DNA of 64,000 nucleotides, taken from NCBI RefSeq assembly GCF_024448135.1, contig NZ_JAMRYX010000236.1, positions 1 to 64,000 on the forward strand, given 5' to 3'. Made by a program: the position numbers and the translations under genes. A model generated the notes under the pieces. The model saw nothing but the letters and a program-made list of their open reading frames with translations, ran no database searches and was not told the origin of the DNA. The stretch comes from Methylocystis suflitae (GTDB lineage: Bacteria > Pseudomonadota > Alphaproteobacteria > Rhizobiales > Beijerinckiaceae). Numbering within the stretch: the stretch's first letter is position 1; every line of letters starts with the position of its first letter. This document shows positions 24,135 through 33,159 of this stretch, one piece after another.

Positions 24135-24698
24135 TCAGCCGAGCGTCGATTTCCATTTAATCGAACAGCCGATCGAGGGAATTTGGTCGGGCGGGGCCGC
24201 TCCCCTGGCGGCGATCGCGCGCATCGCCTCGACGAGTTCTCGCCTCGCTCCGGCCGGAGGCGGAAACGTGCGTCCCGCATCGAGACGACCTCGATATTTG
24301 AGTTTGCGATCTCGATCGTAGCCAAAGAAATCGGGCGTGCAGACCGCGCCATAGGCTCGCGCGACGGATTGTGTTTCGTCGTGAAGATAGGGAAAGGGGA
24401 AATCGTGCGTCTTCGCGAATTCCTTCATCTTGTCGAAGGAGTCCTCGGGATAAATCTCGGCGTCGTTCGCGCAGATGGCCGCAAAGCCGATCCCTTCTTT
24501 CATGAGCACGCGGGCGTCGCCGACAAGCCGGTCGATCACGGCTTTGACGTAAGGGCAGTGATTGCAGATGAAGACGATCACTGTTCCATTTTCGCCGGCG
24601 ATATCGTCGAGCGAGCAGGTTCGGCCGTCCGTGGCGGGAAGTCGAAAATCCGCCGCCGACGTCTCAAGGATGATCTCTTCGGGACTCATCGCCGCCAT
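24135..24698 (-). CDS. Thioredoxin-like/redoxin family protein (187 aa)
   Basis: The AhpC/TSA-redoxin fold is indicated by DFRLPATDGRTCSLDDIAG, then the active-site region IVFICNHCPYVKAVIDRL (a C-x-x-C motif CNHC) and AYGAVCTPDFFGYDRD. The cis-Pro equivalent is in CTPDFF. No signal peptide is seen, so it is probably cytoplasmic. Such proteins are common in Alphaproteobacteria, and their substrates are usually unknown. The gene stands alone; an alternative ATG lies three codons downstream (24689). Confidence 0.85.
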   Translation of the reverse strand: MAAMSPEEIILETSAADFRLPATDGRTCSLDDIAGENGTVIVFICNHCPYVKAVIDRLVGDARVLMKEGIGFAAICANDAEIYPEDSFDKMKEFAKTHDFPFPYLHDETQSVARAYGAVCTPDFFGYDRDRKLKYRGRLDAGRTFPPPAGARRELVEAMRAIAARGAAPPDQIPSIGCSIKWKSTLG

Positions 24699-24738
24699 GG
24701 CCGCGCCTCCATTCTACTTAAAAAGGGCTTCTTGAGGC

Positions 24739-25308
24739 TCAGTAGATAGGGTGCCTCCTACAGAGCGCCCGAACCTCTTCACGAAGAGTCGCGATCGTCA
24801 GCGCGTCAGTTGGAACTTGCAGGATGCGGGCTATCCATTGCGCGATCATTAGGAATTCCGAAACCCCAAAGCCGCGCGTCCCCCCCCCCGTTGCTGGAAA
24901 GGCGCAAACCCGAAGTCGCTTCTGGAGGGCGCGGATCGAAAGGGATCAGGTTTTTGTTGACGGCGAGGCCCGCGCGCTCAAGCAAGCTCCATCAGCATCA
25001 GGCTGGTGTCGGTTCCACCGGTGACGATGCGAAGCCCGCCGTCGCTGAGCGTCACCGCCAGAGCCTGCGCGTTCTCCACGATTGCCTCATTGTAGACTTT
25101 GAACTCTGGGCGTAGCGCCCCGCCGAGGCAGGCGGCCTTGCCGGTGAACGCCATGCAGCATCACTGATCCCTGCACGCCGGGAAGATTCCGTGGTTGATC
25201 CTGTCGCTCAGCGCTTCATCGTTCCAGAGCGCGAGGCCGCCGCGCGCGCCGTGCAGGGATTTGTATGTAGTCGTTGTCACGACATGCGCATGCGGAAAAG
25301 GGTCGGGG
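24739..25308 (-). pseudogene. glyA: 3' remnant of glyA (serine hydroxymethyltransferase)
   Basis: The minus strand carries, in several frames, the second half of serine hydroxymethyltransferase: [20 protein letters not shown] (the PLP-lysine region), [73 protein letters not shown] and RGFGVSEFLMIAQWIARILQ. Stops and frame changes occur after FPACRDQ (near 25161), after LMELA (24978-24980) and at a C10 run (24880-24889). The 5' half is missing. In methylotrophs glyA belongs to the serine cycle, but this copy cannot make enzyme. Confidence 0.85.
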
Positions 25309-25324
25309 TAAAGGCAGGCGGGAC

Positions 25325-25628
25325 CTCTGTGTGCAAGGTAAAGGCAGGCGAGACAACCGATGAACTCTTCGCGTTTCTCACCACTGAGCCGAACAAGGCA
25401 GTCGGCGTAATCCACCCGAAGGCAATGCCCGTCATTTTGACGACGCGCAAGGAGATTGACCTTTGGATGGCCGCTCCCGCCGAAGAGGCGCTCAGGCTGC
25501 AGGGGCCACTCGCGGACGACGCGCTCATGATCGTAGTAAGGGGCGGGAAGCAGGATGAAGGAGGTGTGGCGGCGTGGTCGCTTCCATTTACCGTGGCCCT
25601 CCGTGCTTGCCGTTCGCTTCATCGCTGA
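25325..25628 (+). pseudogene. C-terminal fragment of an SRAP (YedK/HMCES-type) peptidase
   Basis: The plus-strand frame reads [39 protein letters not shown] and [20 protein letters not shown], the C-terminal third of SOS-response-associated peptidases that protect abasic sites. The catalytic N-terminal Cys region is absent, and upstream sequence belongs to the opposed glyA remnant. A 16-base repeat (GGTAAAGGCAGGCG) at the junction (about 25306 and 25337) may mark a deletion end. Confidence 0.75.
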
Positions 25629-26432
25629 GCTGCGGATCGGCGATCCAGCCTTCGGCAGCGTCGAGCGTTTCAGGCGCCCCCGAACCCGTTCTCTCTGTTC
25701 CGCCAAGCCCAGGCGGCCTGTATGGCGCAAAGCAGAGCATCGAGATGGTCTCCACCGGGATTGTGGCAGAGCGCTTCCGATGCTTCGATCGCGAAGCTGT
25801 AACGAGCTTCCGCGTCACCATCACGCAGGGCAGAGAGGAGTTGAAGCCGCGCGGTGCGCTGGTCTTGTGTCTGTTTCTTTTTCGTGTCCTGCTTGTAGCT
25901 GCGGCGGCCGATGATCGAGCGGGCGAGCATGCCGGGGTAGGCCTCGACGACGATGTGCCCGGGGTCGCCGTCCTGGAGACGCGGAATCGTAACGTTTGCG
26001 TCGATCAGGCGCGGAGCGCCTTCGGAGAACATCAAAGCGATCGGAACGCCATAAAGTTTTTGCGGGCTTATCGACCCCGCGGCCATGTCTGTCTGGCGGC
26101 GGTATTCTCTGTCGCCGTCAGGCCGGGACGCGCGTTAGCTGTCGAGCGCTTTCCGGAATCCGGCCCGTCCGAGGCTTTGCGCGTGGCGGACATAGCCGGC
26201 CCAGTCGGCTGGCCAGCCGATGTTTTCAATGAATTGCCGGGATTGACCGAATGGAAAGTCAATGCCGGCGATCCACGGCCCGGGGCGTTTCAGCGCCCGC
26301 TCGAACTCTGAAAAATCCCGCCATTCTTCGAGGGTTTCTGTACGCAGGAGGCCGCCGTCAAACGTGCAGGCAAGGCAGGCGAGGGGTTTGCGGCGTGATG
26401 GCGTGCTCGTGATCGATATCGTAGACCCTCAT
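25588..26432 (-). pseudogene. DUF429 (RNase H-like fold) gene with frameshifts
   Basis: Starting at ATG 26432 (MRVYDIDHEHA), the minus strand reads in successive frames LACLACTFDGGLLRTETLEE, GPWIAGIDFPFGQSRQFIEN, GWPADWAGYVRHAQSLGRAG, then [60 protein letters not shown] and [15 protein letters not shown]. This is a nearly full-length DUF429 protein. Frames change near 26380, 26110 and 25680. It lies directly downstream of hipA (4-base gap or overlap), so it may once have been co-transcribed with hipBA. Confidence 0.75.
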
Positions 26433-26435
26433 CGA

Positions 26436-27707
26436 TCAGGCCTCGCGCTCTTGCAGGAAGAGTCCGCCGTATACGAAGGCGCGGGCGATGATTTCGCAGC
26501 CGCGTTCGGTCACTCCGATGCTGCGCATGAGCGGGCGCCAGTGCTCTTTTGCCGTTGCGGCGATGCGGTCGAAGATTGCCGCCGCGTCATCTTCCGAAAG
26601 CAGGAAACGGCCGTGGTCGGCGATCAGATTGACGCGGTTCGCGTAGCGGCCATAGGGGCCGCATGTCATCGCAAGGTCGCGCCGCTCCTCGGCGATGGCC
26701 GGGGTTGGCGTGAGATCGTAGGCGGGGCTGAGCCGCCAACTCCTGTCCTTGCCGAGCACCGCATGATTGCGCGGGTGGTCGTCGAGATTGGAAACCGCCG
26801 CATTGAAACAAATCCTGCCGAACAGCTCCCGGAGATCGGCTTCCGGTGCAGCGCTGACGCGCCTGATTTCATCGGCAAGGAGGAGGTAGGACCACTGCGC
26901 GCGGTCTTCCGGCTGGTCACCCGTCCGCAGCAAGGTGAGGGCGCTGACCATGCGGTGACGGCGATAGCCGCTTTCGGTGGGGTCGCGGTCGAAGCGACGC
27001 ACGAGCAGGACATCCTTGCCGCCGACGGTTTCAATACGGCTGTCCGCGACATGAAGGCCGCATTCGGCGGCAAGGCGCAACATGCCATGCTCGACGCGCG
27101 GATAGTTGAAGCGGTCTTCGCGCGCGCTGAATTTCGCGATCCAGAGACTGCCGTCGTCTTGGACGACAGCCTTGGGACGGGCGCCGCCCATCGAAGTGCC
27201 GGGGTCGACCAGATTGCCGGCCTGGGCCACGATTTCATCGGCCCGGTCCGCGTCATCCGCCATGATGGCATCGGCGGCGGCCTGGAGACGCGCAAGGTCG
27301 AGGGTGCTGTTGAACGCGCGGCGCGGCGCGGGCGGAGTGACATTGAGCCCGAATCCGAGCGCGCCCGCGCGATCGTCCGGCCCTTGCAGCAGATAGTCGA
27401 ATTCTTCGAGAACGGTGAGGCCGGCGTGTTTTTCGATCACCCTGCGGCCCCAATAATCCGGCATGGAATCCCGGATCGCGCCGAAGAAGCCGTCAAGCCG
27501 CACGGTCTCATAGACACGCGGCGCAAGGCGCAATTCGATGGGGTCGAATTCAACGGCGTCGGGCCGGGCAAGATAGCTCTTGCCGTAGACGAAAGAGCCG
27601 CGCGCAACCCCGGTTCGGTCGGTGGTCACGCGGAAACGGCCGGCTGTCACGAACTCCGTCGCGCCGGGCAGAACGATATAGACGAAACATTCGCGCTCAG
27701 AACTCAT
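26436..27707 (-). CDS. hipA: HipA-family Ser/Thr kinase toxin (423 aa)
   Basis: HipA toxins phosphorylate aminoacyl-tRNA synthetases or translation factors and cause growth arrest. The N-subdomain reads GRFRVTTDRTGVARGSFVYG. The kinase core shows GTSMGGARPKAVV (Gly-rich loop with the autophosphorylated Ser), LWIAKFS (ATP-binding Lys), FGRICFNAAVSNLDDHPRNHA (catalytic Asp/Asn) and LSPAYDLTPT (metal-binding Asp). All key motifs are present. The ATG at 27707 (MSSERECFVY) overlaps the hipB stop by 11 bases; codons upstream are antisense-like inside hipB. Confidence 0.9.
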   Translation of the reverse strand: MSSERECFVYIVLPGATEFVTAGRFRVTTDRTGVARGSFVYGKSYLARPDAVEFDPIELRLAPRVYETVRLDGFFGAIRDSMPDYWGRRVIEKHAGLTVLEEFDYLLQGPDDRAGALGFGLNVTPPAPRRAFNSTLDLARLQAAADAIMADDADRADEIVAQAGNLVDPGTSMGGARPKAVVQDDGSLWIAKFSAREDRFNYPRVEHGMLRLAAECGLHVADSRIETVGGKDVLLVRRFDRDPTESGYRRHRMVSALTLLRTGDQPEDRAQWSYLLLADEIRRVSAAPEADLRELFGRICFNAAVSNLDDHPRNHAVLGKDRSWRLSPAYDLTPTPAIAEERRDLAMTCGPYGRYANRVNLIADHGRFLLSEDDAAAIFDRIAATAKEHWRPLMRSIGVTERGCEIIARAFVYGGLFLQEREA

Positions 27708-28038
27708 TGTCCAGCTTCCTGCTGCCATGAGCGGTCTTCGGCCGGCGCGCGGCTTCCAGGGTCTTGCCTTCCTCATCCCGGTCGGGGCTGGCAACCGTTT
27801 CCATGTCGCCGAGCAGGCCGAGGGCCCAGAGCGCCCCGACGTAAGCGGCGATGCCGGTCGTCGGCTTGCCCTTTTCGACATCGGATAGTGCGAAGCGGGA
27901 CAGCCCGATTTTTGCGGCAAGCTCGTCGAGGCGCAGGCCGCGGCGCAGCCGTGCCGTACGGATATTCGCGCCGAGGCGCTTTAGGGCCGTCTCGACGGCG
28001 TAGGGTGGTGCCTCTGCGATCTTGCTTACACGGGTCAT
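27697..28038 (-). CDS. hipB: HipB-type Xre antitoxin (113 aa)
   Basis: This is the DNA-binding antitoxin that neutralises HipA and represses the operon. The HTH is at about 20-65 (LGANIRTARLRRGLRLDELAAKIGLSRFALSDVEKGKP), followed by GIAAYVGALWALGLLGDM and a basic, probably disordered tail. It is translated first and overlaps hipA. Upstream are matching inverted repeats. Confidence 0.9.
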   Translation of the reverse strand: MTRVSKIAEAPPYAVETALKRLGANIRTARLRRGLRLDELAAKIGLSRFALSDVEKGKPTTGIAAYVGALWALGLLGDMETVASPDRDEEGKTLEAARRPKTAHGSRKLDNEF

Positions 28039-28041
28039 GGC

Positions 28042-28082
28042 ATTTTAAAGCTACTTCTTACGCGCATGAGATGCTTTAAAAT
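28042..28082 (-). promoter_or_regulatory. Inverted repeat upstream of hipBA, candidate HipB operator
   Basis: The perfect 10-bp arms ATTTTAAAGC (28042-28051) and GCTTTAAAAT (28073-28082) are separated by 21 bases and lie 4-45 bases upstream of the hipB start. A further ATTTTAAA half-site occurs near 28165. The surrounding sequence is strikingly AT-rich compared with the genes. HipB binding here is inference. Confidence 0.65.
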
Positions 28083-28544
28083 AACATATCACGAAGATTA
28101 CTGTTAAGTCAAGGTATGGCTAATGCATTGGTTGATTTGAAGCAACTTGTCTAGAATACAGGTTATTTTAAATTAACACAAAACGGCCCGTCGATTGGCG
28201 TTCAGAAGCGGCTGCGATTCAGCAGCGCGTCCGTAAGGGGAAACGTCCCGCCCCCGCCATTGCCCGTTTCTGCGTCCGTTTTTTGTCCGGTCTACTGCCT
28301 TCATAGCGTGTCGAAATTCAACAACATAGCTGACAACGAGGGGCGCGTTTTGCTTCGAAAAAGTCCGGTTTTTTGGCCCGCCGCATCCGCCCTTTTTGGC
28401 GGAAGGAGGACACCCCCTGAGTTGTGAAGCGTGGGGGTCCGCTTCGGCAGCGGCCAGGGCCGCCTGAGTGGACCGCGCACACCGCTTCCGGCATGCGCGG
28501 GCCCGCTGCGCTCACAGCCGCGGCCCGTTACCCGGCCGCGCCAG
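28083..28544. other. Non-coding gap upstream of hipBA
   Basis: AT-rich to about 28190, then GC-rich. No gene with a plausible start and family resemblance is seen on either strand. Confidence 0.4.
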
Positions 28545-28559
28545 CGCCCTGCGGATGAT

Positions 28560-28672
28560 GTGTAGGTTGTAGTGCGCGTTGCGCAGCTCGATCGAGCGAT
28601 GAGATGGTCGACACACTCGCGTCGGATCGACCCGATTAACCGTTCGGCAAAAGCATTTTGCCAGGGCGAGGC
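28560..28672 (-). pseudogene. Integrase-core transposase fragment
   Basis: The minus strand reads SPWQNAFAERLIGSIRRECV then DHLIA. This is the segment around the catalytic Glu of DDE integrase-core transposases. It is about 30 codons long, followed by frame loss, and it ends next to the bacterioferritin gene. It is an isolated insertion-sequence scar. Confidence 0.65.
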
Positions 28673-28681
28673 AGGGGCTGA

Positions 28682-29155
28682 TCAGCGACCGGAAAAAACG
28701 GACACGTCCCCCGGTTTTCGCAGCATCTTGTTGACCTCTCCCTGATGCAGTTCCTCGGTGTAGATCATCTTGCGCGCATACTCTTCCAACATCACCGACA
28801 CGCCTTCCACTTCCTTGAGCAGGTCGCGGTAAAGCTGCAACGCCGCCCCTTCGTGGGCCAGCGACTCGCGCAGGATATCGCCGATATCGTGTTTGTGGGT
28901 TTCCAGCAGCGGGCCGATGTGAAGCGACGGATGGCCGCCGATGTGAGTGATCAGCTCACCCGCCTGGTGCGCATGGGCGAGAGATTCGTCTGCCTGTCCG
29001 CGCAGCCAGGAAATGATCGGGAGGCGGTTGTAGCCGAATACCATCAAGGAATAGTGCGTATAGCGCACCACCCCCGCCAGTTCACTTTCCATGATGCGGT
29101 TGAGCATGGCGATGATCTTGTCGTCGCTCTTGATCGCATTTTCTTTCTTGGCCAT
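28682..29155 (-). CDS. Bacterioferritin-like protein (157 aa)
   Basis: This is a ferritin-like four-helix protein: KIIAMLNRIMESELAGVVRY (first Glu ligand), WLRGQADESLAHAHQAGELI (E..H ligand pair), SLAHEGAALQLYRDLLKEVE and EEYARKMIYTEELHQGEVNK (second E..H pair). Its size matches bacterioferritin/Dps-like iron stores. The ATG at 29155 (MAKKENAIKSDDK) is preferred with a GGAGACGGG site just upstream. It is a single gene flanked by an insertion scar. Confidence 0.88.
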   Translation of the reverse strand: MAKKENAIKSDDKIIAMLNRIMESELAGVVRYTHYSLMVFGYNRLPIISWLRGQADESLAHAHQAGELITHIGGHPSLHIGPLLETHKHDIGDILRESLAHEGAALQLYRDLLKEVEGVSVMLEEYARKMIYTEELHQGEVNKMLRKPGDVSVFSGR

Positions 29156-29603
29156 GCCCGTCTCCTGGTTGGAATATCCGGGTTGCTCTGCATGGAGTTG
29201 CTCGACGCTGACGAATTCTCCATGACGTAGTCCGGTTCGGGGCGCCGTCAAGTTAACCTGACCGTGGACGCGAAGAGGTGGTTTTCCGGATAACGGCTCC
29301 TTCGCGCGGCGAGCTGAGCGCTTGTGATCTCGGGCCAGGCCGCAAAGGCATGGTCGCGAAAGGCGTGACAATCAGGCGCAGACATATTCTCGCGACGGCG
29401 AAATTGGAAAAGATTGGCGGTCTGATCGTGCATCGAAAGGAATTTCTGGGCCTGCCGCCGCGATTTCATCCGCTTCATGATCCGCTATCGTCGCCGCGTC
29501 GGCCGAGAGAATTCTTCATCCCATTGTACTGCTCTTTGTGTTGGCTGGCCGGCGTGTCAGCGATCGGCGGCGCGCTAGATATCGTGTTCGAGGAGTTCGA
29601 TCG

Positions 29604-29951
29604 ATGACTATGGCTCTCGCGGAGAAGACCTGCGTACCCTGCCGCGGCGGCGTTCCGCCTCTCGAGCGTGAGCAAGCCGAGGCGTTTCTGGCGAATGTCC
29701 AAGACTGGGATTTGTGCGACGATGCGCATCGCATCGAGCGCCGTTTCCTCTTCGCGAATTTCCGCGAGGCGCTGAACTTCGTCACCGCCGTAAGCGAACT
29801 CGCCGATGCCGAAGGCCATCATCCTGACGTGAGTTTCGGCTGGGGATACGCCACAGTCTCCTTGCATACCAAGAAGATCAAGGGCCTGCACGAGAACGAC
29901 TTCATCATAGCGGCGAAAATCGATCGATTGTTCGATCTGCCGCGCGGCTGA
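29604..29951 (+). CDS. phhB: 4a-hydroxytetrahydrobiopterin dehydratase (115 aa)
   Basis: Pterin-4a-carbinolamine dehydratase recycles tetrahydrobiopterin for aromatic amino-acid hydroxylases. Family motifs are visible: DAHRIERRFLFANFREALNF, EGHHPDVSFGWGYATVSLHT (the active-site His pair and partner) and KGLHENDFIIAAKIDRL. Its length is typical. The ATG at 29604 follows CGAGGAG; a second ATG lies at 29610. No phenylalanine hydroxylase is seen nearby, so the partner would be elsewhere. Confidence 0.88.
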   Translation: MTMALAEKTCVPCRGGVPPLEREQAEAFLANVQDWDLCDDAHRIERRFLFANFREALNFVTAVSELADAEGHHPDVSFGWGYATVSLHTKKIKGLHENDFIIAAKIDRLFDLPRG

Positions 29952-30029
29952 AGATCGGGCGTCTCGCCGCTACTTTCCGTTCGGCTCCCTTCACTCCAAC
30001 GATCGCCATCACGCTGGCCTTTATCGCGG

Positions 30030-30160
30030 CGCATTCCGGTAGCCTGCTCGTCGCTCGGTAGGGAAGCGAAGCCGGCGGTCAGAACAGGCGAGCCTTTCGA
30101 GCAAATCAACGTCTTGTGGAACGCATCATTTAATTCGCGGATGCAATCGTGCGGTGTCAA
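30030..30160 (-). pseudogene. N-terminal remnant of a DUF3768 protein
   Basis: The minus strand from ATG 30160 reads CIRELNDAFHKT, then VLTAGFASLPSDEQA, which resembles the start of plasmid-borne DUF3768 proteins. After that the sequence loses similarity and runs across the phhB gene antisense. It is about 43 codons long and probably a remnant. Confidence 0.5.
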
Positions 30161-30291
30161 TTCGCGGCATTTGTGCTCTTCCTCACAATCGACGCACCAC
30201 AGTGGCGCGTCGAAGCGCGAGGGGGAGGCTGCTTACTGCATTATACCGCTTGTCAGCATGCCGCGAATGCTCATGCTGTCCATTACGGCGA

Positions 30292-30492
30292 TTAAAACAG
30301 CTTGCCAGTGCGGTAGAGGAGCGAGCCGACCCACAAGACAAGCGCCAAGTAATAGAGCGCCCATCCCTCCGCCGGCGGGAACCAGCGGGAGATCGTGCGG
30401 AAGTTGTGCACGTACCACTCGCTACCAAATCGAGCCATCAGATTGGCGCTGATTGCGTCAATGAGGAGGATGTAGAAGATGATTGCTTCCAT
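30292..30492 (-). CDS. Small membrane protein of unknown function (66 aa)
   Basis: Started at 30492 (MEAIIFYILLIDAISANLM), the protein has two hydrophobic segments (IIFYILLIDAISANLMA and WALYYLALVLWVGSLLY) linked by FGSEWYVHNFRTISRWFPPA. It looks like a real small inner-membrane protein because the segments are well formed. I do not recognise a function. A longer frame to 30579 is open. Confidence 0.55.
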   Translation of the reverse strand: MEAIIFYILLIDAISANLMARFGSEWYVHNFRTISRWFPPAEGWALYYLALVLWVGSLLYRTGKLF

Positions 30493-30585
30493 GCACGCCA
30501 CCATGCTCGACGAATGGTTCGGAATGGCAATGTGGGCCTGACACACAAGATTCCTGACAGTCGTCCGCGCTGTTGCCACCTCATT

Positions 30586-31011
30586 TTAAAATTGCGTTCT
30601 GACCCATGTGAATTCTGGATGCGCCGAGATGATGTGCTGCCACCAGGTAAGGTCGTCTCTCACTATTGGCGACCGGTCATTGAGTCTGATTTGAAAGGCT
30701 CTGGGTTGGTATTTTAACGCATCGATGATTGCGCCCACCATCTGTGCGCCCATCCCAACTCGCAGCGAGTTAATTTCTTCAATGTATAGCTCGGGCGGAT
30801 CATACCTGTTGGTTAGCATAAGCGATATACCCGACGCTTTGTCGTTACCCGCTTTGACGATCATTTTGGGCGAGGTCGAAGCGATTATCTCCCAAAAACC
30901 GGGGCCATAGGATTGCAGTGTTACGTACGGCTGTAGCCTCCGCAAATTCAGATAAATTGCGCTGGCAGTCGTCTCGACCTGCCGGTCGTCGGGTCTTCCT
31001 TCAAGGGTCAT
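30586..31011 (-). CDS. Hypothetical protein (141 aa)
   Basis: I do not recognise this family. The protein is soluble and mixed alpha/beta, with SYGPGFWEIIASTSPKMIVK, GISLMLTNRYDPPELYIEEI and a final RDDLTWWQHIISAHPEFTW. A remote resemblance to GNAT acetyltransferase-like domains is possible but not supported by a clear acetyl-CoA motif. The start overlaps the end of the adjacent IS5 transposase frame by four bases, so the 5' boundary may be set by the insertion. Confidence 0.45.
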   Translation of the reverse strand: MTLEGRPDDRQVETTASAIYLNLRRLQPYVTLQSYGPGFWEIIASTSPKMIVKAGNDKASGISLMLTNRYDPPELYIEEINSLRVGMGAQMVGAIIDALKYQPRAFQIRLNDRSPIVRDDLTWWQHIISAHPEFTWVRTQF

Positions 31012-31850
31012 ACTAAGCAGTCGTCCGTGAAGAACGGTCCTTGCGGCGTGACGGGGTTATTTTCTGATTGTGTCGGGCCGGCGAGCTCGGCGAGCAAGAG
31101 GGCGCACAAGCTTGCGAGCCAGGCGAGCAAGCGGCGGAAGTTGTAGCCTGCGGCGGCGAGGACGGCATTGATGGCGTCGCCGACCGCATGGGCGAGGAAG
31201 TTGCGGCCCATGCGATGGTCGGCTTTCAGATGGCCGATGACCGGCTCGACGGCGGAACGGCGTCGCAGTTCGCGCTTGATCGCCTCGGTGATGCGCCGTC
31301 TCTGGCCCGAGATGTAGACCCTGAACTTATGCGTCTCCGGGGCATTGTGGCCGCGATAGCCGCGGTCGGCGACGATGCGCTTCATCTGTGCGCCGATCTG
31401 CGTCTCCATTTCCGGAATGAGGACGGCGAGCGTGTGGCCGTCGTAAGGATTGCCCGGCAGCGAATTCACATGGGCCACGAACTGGCCGCCCTTCGAGGGA
31501 TGCAGCGTCGTCGCCACCGACACTTTCACGCCGAACTCGTAGGGGCGATGCGCCTTGCCCTTGCCGATGCATTCCACCTCGGGCGCGTGCAGGGAATAGA
31601 CCTTCTTGCCCCGCTGCTTCTGCCTTTGCTCGCGCACGCGCTCGGCGAGATAGAGCGGACGCGCGAAAATCGCGCGCAACGAGAAGTCATCTTTGATCCT
31701 GCGCGCGATGTCGCGCTCGACGCGGCCCAGAAACGTGTGGAGTTTGCGCAACGCCTTGTTCGCGCGTTTGAACTGCTTGGCGTGCGCGTAACGCTGATGC
31801 GCGATCAGCGCGTGCTTGCCGATGCGCTCATAGGATTGGAGACTTAAAAC
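31008..31850 (-). pseudogene. IS5-family transposase, 5' truncated
   Basis: DDE transposase sequence is clear: KVYSLHAPEVECIGKGKAH, YEFGVKVSVATTLHPSKGGQ, RIVADRGYRGHN (catalytic Asp region) and RRRSAVEPVIGHLKADHRMG (catalytic Glu region). The protein similarity starts abruptly near 31850, and the N-terminal third with the first catalytic Asp is missing. Upstream codons to 31967 are unrelated. It is an inactive insertion remnant. Confidence 0.8.
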
Positions 31851-32105
31851 CACACCCCATTCTCGGCGGACTTCATCACCATTACGTCCGGATATAGTTT
31901 TCAGTATACACAGGCCTCCGCCGCATGCTGCAAACCCAGGCGTTGCGTCTTCAGTGGCTTGCAGCACGTCGTTGCGATGCGCCGGGCGGCGCGGCGTCTG
32001 TCGGACGTGGCGGTGACGAAGACATTTAACTTACGCAAATAACTTACGCAAAATCTTCGTAACATATTGTTTTAGTTCCATAATCCAAATTATGCGAATC
32101 ATGGA

Positions 32106-32128
32106 TGTAGCTGCAATATACAGATGTC
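32106..32128 (+). repeat. 23-bp direct repeat, left copy
   Basis: TGTAGCTGCAATATA followed by CAGATGTC; the same 23 bases with one change recur at 34809-34831. The two copies bracket the pair of ISNCY-type transposase copies and may be element ends. Confidence 0.6.
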
Positions 32129-32193
32129 ACCGGCCCGCAAAGTTGAGATGTCGCTCCCCTCGATAAGCGCATCGACTGAGGACGGGCGGCGGC

Positions 32194-33114
32194 ATGGTGG
32201 TCTCTATGAGCGAAAGAGAGTTTTCGCGGCTTCGTGTTTTGATGGACATTGATTCAGGACGATTACGGATTGGGGACGCGGCGCAACTTCTCAACATAAG
32301 TCTGCGGCAAGTGCTTCGCCTCCGCAGGGATTTTCGAGCGCATGGCGCCGCCAGTCTGGCGTCAAAACGCCGAGGCCGGCCGAGGAACAACAAACTGCCC
32401 GCCGCCGTCCGCGAACTCACTATGGCGATCGTCAAAGAGCGCTACGCCGATTTTGGTCCGACGCTCGCCGTCGAGAAGCTGCGAGAGAACCACGCGTGCC
32501 TCGTCTCACGTGAGACGCTGCGCAAATGGATGATTGAAGACGGGCTTTGGATCGACCGCAAGCATCGCCTACCCCCGGTTCATCAGCCTCGACATCGGCG
32601 CGAGCGCGTCGGCGAACTCGTTCAGATCGATGGCTCACGTCACTACTGGTTTGAGAATCGCGGCCCCGAAGTGACGCTGATCGTCTATATCGACGACGCG
32701 ACGAGCCGGATTCAACATGCGGCGCATCGGCCGCATGACGGGCGCCAGCTGCTTGGCGACGTATTCGCTTGGAAAGAAGAACGCACGCTGACGCACAATC
32801 TGACGGTTCATTACGACAAAGTGCTGTTCATGCTTGAGCCGAACGAGATCACGCGTCCCCTCGCCCGTCAGCGCCTAATGATCGTCGACTACCCCGACGG
32901 TCGCATCGCCATCCGCCACAAGGGCCTCGACCTGCCGTACCGAACATTCGACAAGCTGCAGAAGATCAATCAGGCGGCGATCGTCGAGAACAAGCGGCTT
33001 GGCGAAGTGCTGGCCTACATCGCCGCGCGGCAGGAGACGCAGACCGAGGGACGCTCCAAGAAAGCCCCGCGCCGCCGGGGCCAGGCCGAGCGGCATATGT
33101 TCAAGGTCAGTTGA
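32194..33114 (+). CDS. ISNCY-type transposase with an internal deletion (306 aa)
   Basis: The N-terminal HTH (RIGDAAQLLNISLRQVLRLR) and the start of the integrase core (GELVQIDGSRHYWFENRGPE, IVYIDDATSRI) are followed directly by DGRQLLGDVFAWKEERTLTH and the conserved tail (LFMLEPNEITRPLARQR). In the neighbouring copy these two parts are separated by about 110 residues containing the second Asp and the Glu (YSDKHAFRVN, SQAKGRVERANLTLQDRLL). The frame is intact, but the catalytic triad is lost, so the protein cannot transpose DNA by itself. It could still bind element ends. Confidence 0.75.
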   Translation: MVVSMSEREFSRLRVLMDIDSGRLRIGDAAQLLNISLRQVLRLRRDFRAHGAASLASKRRGRPRNNKLPAAVRELTMAIVKERYADFGPTLAVEKLRENHACLVSRETLRKWMIEDGLWIDRKHRLPPVHQPRHRRERVGELVQIDGSRHYWFENRGPEVTLIVYIDDATSRIQHAAHRPHDGRQLLGDVFAWKEERTLTHNLTVHYDKVLFMLEPNEITRPLARQRLMIVDYPDGRIAIRHKGLDLPYRTFDKLQKINQAAIVENKRLGEVLAYIAARQETQTEGRSKKAPRRRGQAERHMFKVS

Positions 33115-33159
33115 GCGCTTTTCAAGGTAGGCTAAAGCTTAGCAGAAAGGTACGGCTCC

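Noticed and set aside
26262-28079. 605-codon plus-strand frame opposite hipBA and DUF429
   Set aside because: It is the mirror of the hipA coding strand; hipA motifs are unambiguous on the minus strand.
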